A DNA stretch of 64,000 nt from Picochlorum sp. 'celeri' (Eukaryota; Chlorophyta; Trebouxiophyceae): contig JAACMV010000024.1 in assembly GCA_010909725.1 (NCBI GenBank), positions 620,001 to 684,000 on the forward strand. The letters run 5' to 3'. The position numbers were made by a program, and so were the translations under genes. The notes beneath the pieces are model-generated. The model was not told the origin of the DNA and did no database searches. It saw only the letters and a program-made list of their open reading frames with translations. Positions within the stretch are counted from its first letter, which is position 1, and every line of letters starts with the position of its first letter. This document shows positions 9,543 to 21,868 of this stretch, piece after piece.

Positions 9543-10792
9543 ATGGCCATGACGATTGGTCCTTTGCACATATTTCAGTGCTCAGAGGAGCAGCATGGTC
9601 TAAAGAGATTACAGCATGGATGGGAGAAGGAGAGGTGGGCTACTAGCAATGTGATTGGTATTCTAACAGTGTTACTAAGTCTCTGACTGGTGGTCATGTG
9701 TGTTGTTTCAGGTTTGCATCCATGGATCTGGTTGGAGGACCTGCAACGTGTCCTCATAAGGGTCCAATTATGCATTTGAGTCTAGATCATCTGCATCAAG
9801 AGTTTTTGTTGGCTTGCTCCGGGGATGGAGTCATTGGTGTCTACAGAGAGTCTCAGGAAGTGAGCTCCTGTCTGGAGGTGTTGTGTTCGTTGAATAAAGA
9901 TTGGCCTGGAAATCACACAAAGGCGATTCACTCGGTTGATTGGTATCCTATCGATAATGGGATATTTGTGTCTGGTTCCCAAGATAGGACTGTCAAGGTG
10001 TGGGACTCGAATGCATTGGAGTGTGTCTTGTCCTTTGACATGGAGGGTTCTGTCTTTGGTACGGCAATGTCATCTATTGCGACATCTCATAATCTGGTTG
10101 CGATAACAGGTGAGATGCATGCGGTGACGCTGGGAGATATTGCATCTGGTTCTGCAACGCACATCCTGTCAGGTCATTCTAGACCTGTGTGGTCTTGTGC
10201 ATGGTCTTCTACGTCAGAATGGGAATTGATGTCTGCTGGAACTGATGGACAGGTTCGTTTGTGGGATATTAGAAGACCAGGTTCATTGCATGTCTTTGAT
10301 ATGAACGATACGTTGCGATATTCTTCATCGGTGCCTCACGAAGAGGCTCCTCGATCTGATTTGTGTCAGGCCCATACGGCCCCAGTGACTGGTTGCGGAT
10401 ACGTGCCAGGAGGCTTATTTTTTATGAGTACAGGTAATGATGGTAAAGCAAGGCTTTGGGATATGCGCTCGAGAAAGCATTTGCTGAAGCACTATCAGAA
10501 GCGGATGAGTAAAACTCGATATGTTAGGCAGATGAGTTTCTCAGAGGATGGTCGATTTTTGTTTCATCCGAGCGAAAACATGGTATATGTATTTGATATT
10601 GTGAGTGGTAGGCTTGTGAATAGTTTGGAAGGAGGACATTATGCGCAAGTGCATTGCTGTGCATGGAATGCGAAAAGGGAGCATTTGTATTCTGCAGGAG
10701 CAGATAAGAGTCTCTTGGTATGGGGAATGGAAACGCGGTTCCTCGATGCAGATATGCGTGATAAAGACGAATGGAGTGATGATTATAATTAG
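9543..10792 (+). CDS. ERCC8: ERCC8/CSA-like WD40 protein of transcription-coupled repair
   Basis: Two exons, 9543-9634 and 9712-10792 (77-nt intron, gtgggc...tttcag), 390 aa. The first exon opens at the ATG at 9543, after an in-frame TAG at 9510. WD40 blades are clear: SVDWYPIDNGIFVSGSQDRTVKVWD, VWSCAW..GTDGQVRLWDIRR, GYVPGG..STGNDGKARLWD and HCCAW..SAGADKSLLVWG. WYP.D.G.F.S.S.D.T.KVWD is characteristic of ERCC8. CSA is the substrate receptor of a CUL4-DDB1 E3 ligase recruited to stalled RNA polymerase II. The acidic tail (DKDEWSDDYN) resembles other CSA proteins. Only 2 nt separate its stop from that of the adrenodoxin reductase gene on the other strand. Confidence 0.88.
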
Positions 10793-10794
10793 TG

Positions 10795-12471
10795 TTATTG
10801 GTTGTTTGCGATGGAAATCATGTCCTCGACACTGGTGAGTTTTTCCCTCAACTTGCCAGCAGCCTGTCCTCGTGATATTTCTTCCTCATCAATTCTCTTC
10901 CATGCTTCGTATGTGATTGGTTGATGATTCCTAGATTCCAAAAGTTCCATGAGCCCCTGTCTACCAGGCTTCTGAGACGATCCCCATATATCTATATGCC
11001 GAACCATTGTGTCAACGGTTTGCTCTGCATCTACAAGGTTTGTGCCAATGATCCCAGAAGGTCCCCGTTTCAGCCATCCACATACGTATAGATCATCCGC
11101 ATCGACCACTTTTCCAAGAACATTTGGAACAGTGTTTGTTTTTGGATCAAAAGGGGCTCCTTCGAGTGGCTCTGCCACGTATCCAACGCTCTCAATGACG
11201 AGCTGACAAGGAAACTCCTCCATGTCTCCAGTCCCAATGGCCCTTTGAGGACCTCCATCTCTTCCCGGCGCAAGTTCCGTACGCTCTGCAATCACACCTT
11301 GTACTGTACCGTGTGATCCAACGTACTTGACTGGGCTGGATAGAAATTGAACGTGCAGTTCTTTCTGTTTCATGCCATCATCATCCTTTTGCTGAGACTT
11401 GGTCAAGACGTCAACAACCCTCTTGTGTATCCGAGAACTCGCAATCTCTTTCTTGCAACTCTCAGTGAGCTCCAAACAGCCCTCTGGATGAACAAATGTC
11501 TCTACATGTGGAAGCTGCAAGAGCTCTCGCAATTCTTTTGGTGTGCATGCAGCCTGTGCTGGACCCCTTCGAGCCAAGATGCGGACTCGTTCTATAGGAC
11601 TTTGGCGGATGGCATCGTACGGCTTTGTCGATATATCTGTTCCTACCATATCCTCTGGCTTCTTTAATAAGACCCGGGCACAATCTAGTGCAACATTTCC
11701 AAGCCCACATATAAGCACATCCTTCACTCCTGCCATGTCAACATGGACAGGTGCATCAGAAGGATGACCATTGTACCAATTCACGAAATCTCGAGCTGAC
11801 ATGATATTTTTCAAACCACTCCCCTCAACTGATAAACGCTTTCCCCCACCAGCCCCATATGCCAATACTACAGCATGATACAAGCCTCTTAGCTCATCAA
11901 GGGATACGTCCTTTCCAACCCGCACATTGCCAAAATATTCAACCCGTTTCTTTTCCATCATATCTTGAAAGTGATGCATGACATTCTGCACGCACCAATT
12001 GCACTCGTCATGCCTATCAACATTGTCACTCTGCCTTGAATCCATCCACACACCTTTGTATCAGGATGATCTGGAGCCACACCAGATCGCACCAATCCAT
12101 ACGGACAAGGCAATGCTTCCTGTATATATATGGAATAGAATGTACACGATTCTTGCACCAGGCTTGCGCACAAAAAGGAACATGGAACAAACACTCGTAC
12201 CAGAATATCAATATGGCATCCATCTGGCAACCTCTTGGCAATCTACAATGCATATTACCATCATTCACACGTGCAGACTGATATGCTCTTTATACACAAT
12301 GGCACACACCTTGTCCGCTGAATAAAACCCAGCAGGCCCACTCCCAACAATGCAGACCTTGACTGGCTCAGCAACACCTGTTGAAAAAGCAACTGCCCTG
12401 TTCTCAAACAACAGACGAGCCTTGTTCCAAATCGCCACTCTCCTCTCTCCTACTCTTCCCAATATATTCAT
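10795..12471 (-). CDS. FDXR: Mitochondrial adrenodoxin (ferredoxin)-NADP+ reductase
   Basis: Four exons on the minus strand: 12310-12471, 12201-12242, 12054-12119 and 10795-11985, all joined in phase 0, 486 aa. Joined, the FAD-binding start reads CIVGSGPAGFYSADK/IAKRLPDGCHIDIL/EALPCPYGLVRSGVAPDHPDTK/NVMHHF, continuous with human FDXR and yeast Arh1. The NADP site is GLGNVALDCARVLL, followed by RRGPAQAACTPKELREL and the C-terminal YVCGWLKRGPSGIIGTN. The first 35 residues are basic and amphipathic, as in a mitochondrial presequence. The enzyme passes electrons from NADPH to a mitochondrial [2Fe-2S] ferredoxin for Fe-S cluster synthesis. Donors are gtgtgt, gtacga and gtgtgt. Confidence 0.93.
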
Positions 12472-12814
12472 TTTTCATATTCTGAGAGATATCGCGGAGA
12501 ATATCCAATGGAACATATGGCAATGAGATTGAAAAGTTCGTATTTAATTTAGGAACTTTTCAGCTGAACGGACAAAGCATTCGCCGGACCCACAGCCTTG
12601 TCCAGACCAAAACTGATGTACATGTACTGATATATTCACCTATAAAATATACACGCAACCAAAGGGCTCTTCCCAACGTCAGAGCAGCATTCAGACGTTA
12701 CAGAAGAACTCGCTGTCTTTGGATTAAGAAACGGTCCCACACTCCTGTAACCCATTAATATTGTTTATAGTAATACAAAGTAGTGGAATCTGTTCTGACA
12801 GTGGCTTTGGAACG
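12472..12814. other. Divergent intergenic region, FDXR / importin alpha
   Basis: 343 nt holding both promoters; AT-rich patches at 12539-12560 and 12636-12650. No ORF or RNA gene recognised. Confidence 0.4.
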
Positions 12815-14632
12815 ATGAGCAGTAGAGCAGCCATCCGATCTCGAAATGTTAAAAAAGGTACCGTGTGCTGATATATAACGCTGTTATGGCGCTTGAATTT
12901 CATTGAATGGAATTAAGCATCATGTATATCCCCGCGTGGGGATGATTTGGTCGATATGTGCAGCGTTTTACGTGGCAACCGTTTTGCTCTGGTGCAGGTA
13001 TTGACCTCGACGAGGCACGCCGTAAGCGAGAGGATAATATTGTTCAGCTTCGAAAGGATAAGAGGGATGAGAATCTTCAGAAGAAGAGAATGACGAGCAG
13101 CCTTATTGTACAGGAGAGTGTTGAGGAGCAAAAGGCAACGTCCACTGTGCAACAAAGGGTATGTGGTGATTGAGGTTGGATTGGCGTGGGGTGTGTGTGT
13201 GTGCGCGCGTTATGATGCATGTGTTTGTATGTTGATGCAGTTGGCAGCGCTCCCTGATATGGTGAGAGGAGTCATGTCTGAAGATGTGCAGCAGCAGCTG
13301 GAGGCAACAACCCAGTTCAGGAAATTGTTGTCCATTGAAAGGAGCCCGCCTATCGAGGAGGTGATCAATCAAAATGTGATTCCTCGATTTGTTCAGTTCC
13401 TGTCCAGGGATGAGCTCCCACAGCTTCAATTCGAAGCTGCATGGGCTCTGACAAATGTTGCGTCTGGAACATCTGTACACACTCAGGTCGTCATTGAGAA
13501 TGGAGCTGTTCCAATTTTTGTCAAGCTTCTCTCTTCTCCTAGTGATGATGTGAGAGAGCAGGCTGTATGGGCGTTGGGTAATATTGCAGGGGACTCTCCA
13601 CGATGCAGAGATTTGGTGCTCCAGTTCCGTGCTCTTGATCCATTGATGGCTCAACTGAATGAGCAGTCAAAAATATCAATGCTTCGTAATGCGACCTGGA
13701 CGTTATCGAACTTTTGCAGAGGAAAGCCTCAGCCGCCGTTTGAGGAGGTGAGGAGGTGTCTTCCTGTGTTAGCGCAGTTGATCCACAGCCCTGATGAGGA
13801 GGTATTGACGGATGCTTGCTGGGCTCTTTCGTATCTGTCTGATGGATCTAATGATAAGATTGGAGCGGTGGTGGCGACTCCAGGTGTGGTGAGGCGTCTT
13901 GTGGAATTACTGATGCACCCTGCTGCATCAGTTCTGGTGCCAGCACTTCGTACAGTGGGTAATATTGTGACAGGGGATGATGACCAGACCCAAAGCGTTA
14001 TAAATAGCGGCGCGCTTCAGTGTCTTCAGCATTTGTTATTGACCACTCATAAGAAGAGTATTAAGAAGGAAGCCTGTTGGACGATTTCAAATGTGACAGC
14101 TGGTACACGGGAACAGATCCAAGCTGTCATAGAGACTGGGCTTGTGCCACCTTTAGTGCACTTGCTTGCAACAGCTGAGTTCGATATCAAAAAGGAAGCT
14201 GCGTGGGCTATTTCGAATGCAACGTCTGGTGGGTCTGCTGAGCAAATTAGGTTCTTGGTGGCACAGGGATGTATCAAGCCCTTGTGTGACCTATTGACTT
14301 GCTCCGATGCCAAAATCATCATTGTTGCACTGGAAGGATTGGAAAATATTCTGCGAGTAGGCAAAGTGGATAAGGAGATGAGTGGGCCTACAGGAATCAA
14401 TCAGTATGCTCAGTCCATTGAGGAAGCAGAAGGTGTGGACAAGATTGAAGACCTTCAGGAGCACTGTAATGAGGAGATTTATCAAAAGAGCGTTTCTATT
14501 TTGGAGGAATTCTTCGAGTTGGAAGAGGAAGAGGTAGAAAATCTGGCACCACAGATTGACTCCTCTGCAGGAACATATACCTTTGCTGCACCTGGCCAAG
14601 ACAGTGCCCCTGCTGGTGGATTCCAGTTTTAA
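12815..14632 (+). CDS. Importin subunit alpha (karyopherin alpha)
   Basis: Three exons: 12815-12857, 12998-13158, 13241-14632, 531 aa. Exons 1-2 encode the importin-beta-binding domain: [28 protein letters not shown] followed by a second basic cluster (LQKKRM). Exon 3 starts [15 protein letters not shown] and carries about ten armadillo repeats with the NLS-binding W..N arrays ([72 protein letters not shown]). The Gly-rich tail ends GGFQF. Importin alpha bridges classical NLS cargo to importin beta. Introns are gtaccg...gtgcag (140 nt) and gtatgt...atgcag (82 nt, with a short GT/GC run). Confidence 0.96.
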
Positions 14633-14733
14633 GACATACCTGAGTTTAGTAGAGCAATAGAAGCATGCAAAATTTATCATGTGTTAAAATTAAAGCCAAA
14701 AGAAAATATTATTCCCTTGAATGCTGTAGGCTC

Positions 14734-17700
14734 TTATGCCTTACCCTGGGTCTGAGCGGCAACCTCAGCTGCAAAGTCCTCTTCCTTCTTTTCAATACCC
14801 TCACCGAGCACAAAACGATTAAATCTTCTAACCTGGATATTCTCTCCGATCTCTGCAATGGACGCCTTGATCACCTCAGCGACAGTCTTGCTCGTGTCCT
14901 TGATGAATGGCTGCTCCAACAAGGCCATCTCCTTGGCAATCTTGTCCAAGCGGCCCTGGATGATCTTCTCACGAATCTCCTCAGGCTTGGACTTGAGATC
15001 CTCCTTCTCCATCTCGATGGCTCTTTCCTTCTCGAGCATCTCAGCGGAAACATCCTCTGTGGATACCACTGTGATTTGTGGGCATGCAGCAATCTGCATG
15101 GCGAGATCGTTTACAAGTTCCTGGAACTTCTCACCGCGAGCCACAAAGTCAGTCTCGCAGTTAACTTCTGCCAAGACACCCAATCTAGATCCGGCATGGA
15201 TGTAAGAAGCAATAGCTCCCTCTGCTGCGACACGGCCAGATTTCTTATCAGCAGATGCAAGTCCCTTCTTGCGCAGGAAATCCTTGGCAGCATCAACATC
15301 ACCTCCGCATTCGGCCAATGCCTTCTTGCAGTCCATCATTCCGGCTCCTGATGCCTGGCGAAGCTCCTTCACCAACTTGGCAGAGACAGCAACAGCTGGT
15401 GCAGCTTCTTCTTTCTTCTCCTCCTTCTTGTCATCATCCTTCTTCTCAGCCGCCTTGGCAGCCATGGCGCTTGTTTGAGCCTCAACCTCAGCTGCAAAGT
15501 CACCCTTGTCCTCTACCTCAATTCCTTCTCCCAAATTGAAGCGACCAAATCTTCTGACCTGGATATTCTCTCCAATCTCTGCAATGGACGCCTTGATCAC
15601 CTCAGCGACAGTCTTGCTTGTGTCCTTGATGAATGGCTGCTCCAACAAGGCCATCTCCTTGGCAATCTTGTCCAAACGGCCCTGGATGATCTTCTCACGA
15701 ATCTCTTCAGGCTTGGACTTGAGATCCTCCTTCTCCATCTCGATGGCTCTCTCCTTCTCGAGCATCTCAGCAGAGACATCCTCTGTAGAAACCACAGCAA
15801 TATCTGGGCATGCAGCAATCTGCATAGCGAGATCGTTCACAAGTTCCTGGAACTTCTCACCGCGAGCGACAAAGTCAGTCTCGCAGTTCACCTCAACAAG
15901 GACACCCAATCTAGATCCGGCATGGATGTAGGAAGCGATGGCTCCTTCTGCAGCAATACGGCCAGACTTCTTATCAGCAGATGCGAGTCCCTTCTTGCGC
16001 AGGAAATCCTTGGCAGCATCAACATCACCTCCGCATTCGGCCAATGCCTTCTTGCAGTCCATCATTCCGGCTCCTGATGCCTGGCGAAGCTCCTTCACCA
16101 ACTTGGCAGAGATGCCTCCGGCATCTGCCTTGGCCTCCTTTGCTGGAGCAGCCTCTTCCTTCTTTTCTGGAGCGGCAGCCTTGGCTTCAGTCTTCTCTTT
16201 CTTTGCTTCCTTGGTAGCAGTGTCCTTCTTAGCTGGCTTCTGCATCGACAAAAATGTGATACATATGTCAGTATATATTGTCATGCCCACTCCTGGATGA
16301 TGGAGGGCACATTATGTGCTTGTTTCTTACATATGTGCATATTACACAGCATAATATTCAATGTAAGAAACAAGCACTGATGTTGCCCTCACAGTAGCAT
16401 TTTAAATTGCGTATACAGTATTATCCAGGGTATCAACAGCGTCGCATATAATTGAAGCAAATCATTCATTACCCACCGATTGGAACATATCTCTAGAGAT
16501 TCCTGCCTCTGCCAGAACATGGGCAAATGGACCAGAGCCTTCTGGAACCTCCACAACTGCATTGTGCAACAAAAAGTCCCATGTGAGAAAACAACACAAT
16601 CAGGCTCCAAATTTCTGCCAAGTGTACATACCTGTAGAAAGTCCCTTGGTCTCAATCTCCCTCTGGGCCTTGATCTCATCGTCTGAGAGCTGGGTCAAAC
16701 TGATCTTCTCCCTGTTGATACCTCCAACACGAACTTCCAATACATCTCCCTCCTTGAAGTGTGACAAATGGTCTTCAACACCTTCTGGGAGTTTCATCTG
16801 GGAAGAGTGAAGCATTCCTTGGAATCCCTCACCAACATCAACAAAGACACCGAATGGTGCAACAGATGTGATTGCACCACTGACCGTGTCACCAGCTTTG
16901 ACTGGAATCTGTGGCTTTGCCTTTCTCTCCTTCTTCACACGAGCTTGGCGTGGCTTCTGTGTCTTCTCAGCAGACCCGCCTTCTACAGCAGTCTTGGCAG
17001 TGAGAGAAAACTTTTTACGATCATGGTCCACAGTGAGAACACGAACGGAAATGTCTTGGCCGACGGAGACAGCATCAGCAACATTTTTCACAAACTCGTT
17101 AGAAATCTGTGAAATGTGCAACAGACCATCAATATCACAACCAATATTCACAAAAGCACCAAAGTCAGTCACTGACACAACTGCTCCTGGATACTCCTGG
17201 CCCTCCACAAGGTCACCAATTGTCATAGATGCTGCTGGACCTGGCTTTGGCTTGCGTCCCTTACCTCCACCGCGCTTTGGTGCAGCAGCAGCAGGGACCT
17301 CAGCAGTGTTGTCCTCCACCTCAGACTCTGCAGCAGCATTCACATTCAAGGCTGCCTGGCGGTACACCAAGGATTGTCTCCTAGGGCTGCAAGGTATGCA
17401 ATTCATGTGAGGCGATATCGTATCCAGGCATCCATCAAGAATGTATGGCTACAAGGTCCCAAACAGACGCTTCTCCGTCCGCCTTATCCAGGCAAACACC
17501 TGCCCCATCCAAACCAATCACATTGCCCCATCCCACCCCGGAATTCATCATAATACTGTGGTTTATGAATAAAAGCATCGACCAAATGCCCCATGGCCAT
17601 CAATCACCCATCGCAGCCTTGATACCCAAAGTTCACCCACAGACGACCTTTTTACAATCCGTCCCATACCACTCACAGATACGTACATTTTAGATTTTGA

Positions 17701-17867
17701 TCCCTTCACATTGGATTTCAGGGCCTGGAGGCCGGTGAATCTAGCCTGCAAGGAAATATTTGAGTTAGCGTTGCTGAGCCACACGACACACTCAGCCGCA
17801 TCGACGGAAAACTTCCTGATCCTCGTAGCGGTTTGATACATACCTGTGTCAATCTAGAGGAAATCAT
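14734..17867 (-). CDS. PETs: PETs: plastid S1-domain protein (PSRP-7) fused to two EF-Ts units
   Basis: Five exons: 17844-17867, 17687-17745, 16632-17386, 16477-16556, 14734-16239; 807 aa. The start [23 protein letters not shown]... is a Ser/Lys/Arg-rich plastid transit peptide. Two S1 RNA-binding domains follow ([21 protein letters not shown] at about residue 105; [20 protein letters not shown] at about 225). Then come [15 protein letters not shown] and two EF-Ts units, each with a UBA-like start ([26 protein letters not shown]) and the EF-Tu-binding core. In Chlamydomonas and plants the PETs gene yields a ribosome-associated S1 protein and the plastid elongation factor Ts, which recycles EF-Tu. 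The first coding exon is only 24 nt, and the two EF-Ts units are almost identical. Confidence 0.93.
14761..16112 (-). repeat. Tandem internal duplication of the EF-Ts coding unit
   Basis: Positions 14761-15386 and 15484-16112 are two head-to-tail copies about 723-726 nt apart, differing by scattered single bases and one codon. Long stretches match exactly, including silent positions (for example the segment encoding the UBA-like start). A linker rich in Lys, Glu and Ala separates them. Confidence 0.9.
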
Positions 17868-18060
17868 TTTAGAATTTTAATGAATACGGCATTGGGGGAA
17901 ATGGCGCAGTATGCATTCTCAATTTCTGTAGCATGCAAGTGGCCTTGTTGTAATTGTCCGTTACCTTTCCAAGGCCTCGTTTCATGGGAGCAATGAGTAC
18001 AATGTTCCTGCTCATGCATGACATCCCCCAGATTGCGGTACTTTCTTTACACGTGTATGG

Positions 18061-20678
18061 TCATGATATTCGAGAAAGGGACCAATTGGTCTCGGGGGAC
18101 GGACCCATGCCAATCTCAAGGTGCCACTGGAAGAGATGCATTGCAGGTTCAATGTCATGCATCACAACAATGCACGAGCTATGGCGCTGTACTTGTTTTA
18201 TGAGGTCGAGGGATGACTGTCTATCTATGCCAGATGTACTCTCATCCAGAAGAGCAATAGGCGGTTTATGAAAGAGGACCCTTGCGATGCAAAGCCTCTG
18301 CTGCTGTCCAAATGACAAGCACTTGGCCCAGTTGTCCATTGTCTCTACTCCATTTGGCAAAGAGTCTACATATCTTGAGAGACCGACGGAACGAATGATC
18401 CGATCCAGATCATCACTTTCTGGTCTAATAGTCCTAGGATAGGAAATGACTTGCCAGAGGGCGCTATCAGGTGGAGGCATGAGAGGGATTTGGGGAAGCA
18501 AAACATGTCCTACAGGATTTGAGTCCTTTAGAAGGGTGCGACACATGTGCCTCAGGACTGTTGTCTTCCCTGACCCATTAGGTCCACTGACGACAAGGTG
18601 TTCTCCCTTATGAATGGCCAGGTGCAGTTTCGAGAGCAGCAGTTTTTGATTGGATGGGTGTGGGATGTTCTCATCTGACAGCGAGATGAGCATGTTCTCT
18701 TGTCTTCCGAGTGACCCAATTTTCTGCAGCGCTGCTTTGCACTTGTCAGGATCAGCCGTTGTGAAAAATGTCACTGGATATGTATGGGGTCCATACACAG
18801 GATGGACAACCAGAGGGCAGATGTCACCCTGTTGAATTTTATATTTCAGAATGCAGTGAAATGCCTGGACTTCACTCCACAGACTGCCTTGAGCTCCTCG
18901 CAATGCTTTGCCCCTGCAACAAACAATGATGCATTCTTAGAATCTTGGTGACATGTTTTATTGAAAACGTAAACACAATATAGTCACATGAATAGTGCGT
19001 ACGTTTTTGGATCAATGGAGTCTGACCAATTATCATCTCCCAGTTCTGCTGCCATTGCCTTCTCCCAGGCAAGGTAATCATGTAACGATTGATCCATCGA
19101 TTCATAATCTAATATCTGCCTTGGTTGAAGAGTCATACAGCAGGTTATGTGATCCACAGTGGTCAGTGGAGCGCTAGGGAAGATCTCTCGAACATCCTCC
19201 AGAAGGCCTCCATGGATTGATACAATTGAGACCTCCATGGTGAGATGAGGGCTCCCTGAAAACTGGAAAGGTGTTGGTGGGAGCACAATCGTCCCCATAT
19301 CTGCAAGCACAATATGATTGTATTTATTTCTCGTCATATATGCATGTACAAGATACACCAGATCCAATATGCATGCGTGGCATACCTGTAGGAATCAACT
19401 CCTGCATCGAGCTACTGCCTATTTGTGTAGTTTCCCTTTGTCTGTTCACGCTGGCTACCTCTTCAATGGCATCAAACAAACCGTAAATTCTAGAAATTAA
19501 GGCGAGCATCTCCGATACGTATTCGCCAAGGTCGACTAATTCTGTCAATGAGAAGATAAAGGTCAATGTGAAGAATGATGCATTGCTCACAAACTCTGCC
19601 CTTGTACCCCCATCATCCCCACCTTTGCGCCCAAACAGTATGGCAAAAGACACCAACGCGTAATTTAAAATAGATCCTGTATAATCAATGCATTTTGTAA
19701 CGCCTACAACAGCAGATCGTTTCCACACGGCTGCATTCTGAGCACGCAACGCCTCCTGCAAAAGCTTGCCAACAGCCATCTTTTCTGCAGATTGATCTTG
19801 TTGCAGTGCAATATCCGTCGACTGTTCCTTCATTCTCATATGGCCTGCTCGGAAATTACCCTCGGCTTGTTCCACCTGTTGAAGCACATGTGCGAGCGGT
19901 AATGCAACCGCCTTCTGCAACACAATGGAACAGCAAAAGAATCCCACCACAAGAGCAACTGCCAGTATTCCAGTATACGTGCTTGTCAGGTATCCATAAA
20001 ATAATATTTTTAAAGGGCTCCCAGAGGCCTTTAACAACACGAGAGAACTTGTTGAACACAGTTTCTCAATCTCAGATGTAATCCGTTGGTCGCTATTGTC
20101 AACATGGGACACCTGCCCAAATGCATTCTCCTGAAAATACTCCACATGGGCTCTATTCGTCAGCCTCTCCCTCCATATCACCGCACATTTCCCCCTCACA
20201 AATTCACTCAACGTCATCAATGCTGTATTCATCGCATACAAAATGGCCACATGTCTCAGTATATGGAGAATCTGTGCTTGATCCAAGTCAATTAAAGCCT
20301 TATACACAGATCCAGCTATTTTCCCAACTGCACCATACATATTCATATCGATGATCAAGTCCAAACATGAATCACATTGACATTATTATTCAACCTACTG
20401 TATTTCATGAGGACCATTTCAGCGACAGATATAGGAATAAAAACCAAAGCTTCATAAGGCTGTACATGCCTGAAAAGTCTCTGTAGATACTGACGATACC
20501 GTCTATCGCTATGAATGCTTTGATCGCCATCTATTTCATTATAAAGTCGATCAATCGATATTCTCGGACCTGGCGGTCCAGCGTCACCTTGTGGGTCCGT
20601 CGCAGAAGCGTTTGAAGTAAACAGTGCATGTCCAAACTCCTGCCGCAGTCCTTCAGTCCCCAGCAAGGGTCTTTCCAT
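18061..20678 (-). CDS. ABCD-family half ABC transporter
   Basis: Four exons: 20399-20678, 19386-20327, 19003-19300, 18061-18913; 790 aa, all phases consistent. The membrane half has IGKIAGSVYKALIDLD, the D-family motif WRERLTNRAHVEYFQENAF with DNSDQRIT, and several hydrophobic segments (GYLTSTYTGILAVALVVGFFCCS). The ATPase half has Walker A GPNGSGKTT, signature LSFGQQQR and Walker B IALLDESTSGID, all intact. ABCD proteins dimerise to move acyl-CoAs or, for ABCD4, cobalamin; plants also have ABCD2. The motif set is closest to ABCD4/ABCD2, so substrate and membrane (plastid, lysosome-like or peroxisome) are undecided. It is longer than ABCD4 because of extended linkers. Confidence 0.88.
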
Positions 20679-21115
20679 CGTAAATAATTATAATAAAATA
20701 AATAACATTGTGAACTGCAGTCATTCTTGGAAATCCACGGCCTTTTCATGAAGAGGCATTCAAATCTGGCAAGTCCAAACCAGATCTTGATTCATAGATT
20801 GAACATCTTCATGCCTGCCATTCATAACACTCAGGGGTACACCTAAAGTATATATACGTTTACTCTCAATGTGATGAGCGACCATCTCCAAGAGAGGACT
20901 ATCCAATGCATCACTGCAGATGATGATTCCAGAGTTTTGCAAGACCAATTATTAATTGGCAGAGGGTGGAATTGGCTCCTGTCGGTACATTTGCCATAAG
21001 GATCAAACCAATGTGCAACGCCTCTGTTATATTTTAAAAATATCCAATTGCATTAATTCAGCTTTGATATGCACAGATGATGCGAATGTAGCAAAGGGGG
21101 CCAAAATAACGAATC
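20679..21115. other. Divergent intergenic region, ABCD / UBC6
   Basis: 437 nt. The minus strand is open at 20760-20948 (62 codons) but has no ATG at its head, and I recognise nothing in it. Otherwise AT-rich promoter-like sequence. Confidence 0.35.
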
Positions 21116-21829
21116 ATGGCAGAACAAAGGCTACAAAAAGAACTCAAAAATATCACCAAGGTACGAGTTGGATCACACATGTGAAGAGACGACTCTTTAC
21201 ACATATTGTATACTTTTATATGCATCATGCAGAACCCATTGCCGCATATCAGAGCTCTTCCGAGTCCCACCAACCTTTTGGAGTGGCACTATGTCCTTGA
21301 AGGAGACAGTGACAGCGCATACAAGGGAGGTTTTTATCATGGAAAGATTATATTCCCATCCTCATATCCTTACAAGCCTCCATCAATCATGATGATAACA
21401 CCGAGTGGTAGATTTGAGACAAATGCAAGGCTTTGTCTGTCCATTTCAGATTTTCATCCAGAGTCGTGGAATCCATTGTGGGGTATCTGTCCCATCTTGC
21501 TGGGGCTTCAGTCCTTTTTTTACGAGGATACTATGACCATGGGGTCTCTCAAGGGAGTATCGGATGCAGAGAAGAAGAGGTTGGCGGCCTCGTCGTTAGA
21601 GTGGAATGTGAAGAATAGTATCATGTTTAGAAAATTGTTTCCTGAACTGGTTGAACGGTTTCATAGCCAGCAGGCTCACCAAGAGGGTGCCGTACAAGCA
21701 GAAGAGCCGGATGTGATAGAACGCGAGCCAGCAAGACAAAGTAAATCGTCGAATATAGAGAGTACGCTTGCCATCGTCATCATAGGTCTCTTGGCCATGT
21801 TGATTGCTCGGATTCTTCTACAGAACTGA
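21116..21829 (+). CDS. UBE2J2: Tail-anchored ubiquitin-conjugating enzyme E2, UBC6/UBE2J2 type
   Basis: Two exons, 21116-21160 and 21233-21829 (72-nt intron, gtacga...atgcag), 213 aa. The UBC fold has the UBC6-class features WHYVLEG, GGFYHGKIIFPSSYPYKPPSI and the catalytic Cys in NARLCLSISDFHPESWNP; the HPN motif of ordinary E2s is absent, as expected for this class. After an acidic linker the protein ends in one hydrophobic segment (TLAIVIIGLLAMLIARILL) with a very short tail, a classic ER tail anchor. The family works with ER E3 ligases in ERAD. Confidence 0.95.
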
Positions 21830-21868
21830 TTCATCATCATATTTAATACAAAATTGGCATCACATAGA

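Noticed and set aside
14858..16300. Plus-strand ORFs opposite the EF-Ts units
   Set aside because: Antisense shadows of the duplicated EF-Ts sequence; they appear twice because the coding strand is duplicated.
20760..20948. 62-codon minus-strand open stretch upstream of the ABCD gene
   Set aside because: No ATG at its head, no recognisable protein and no exon join with matching phase; could be a relic, but not supportable.
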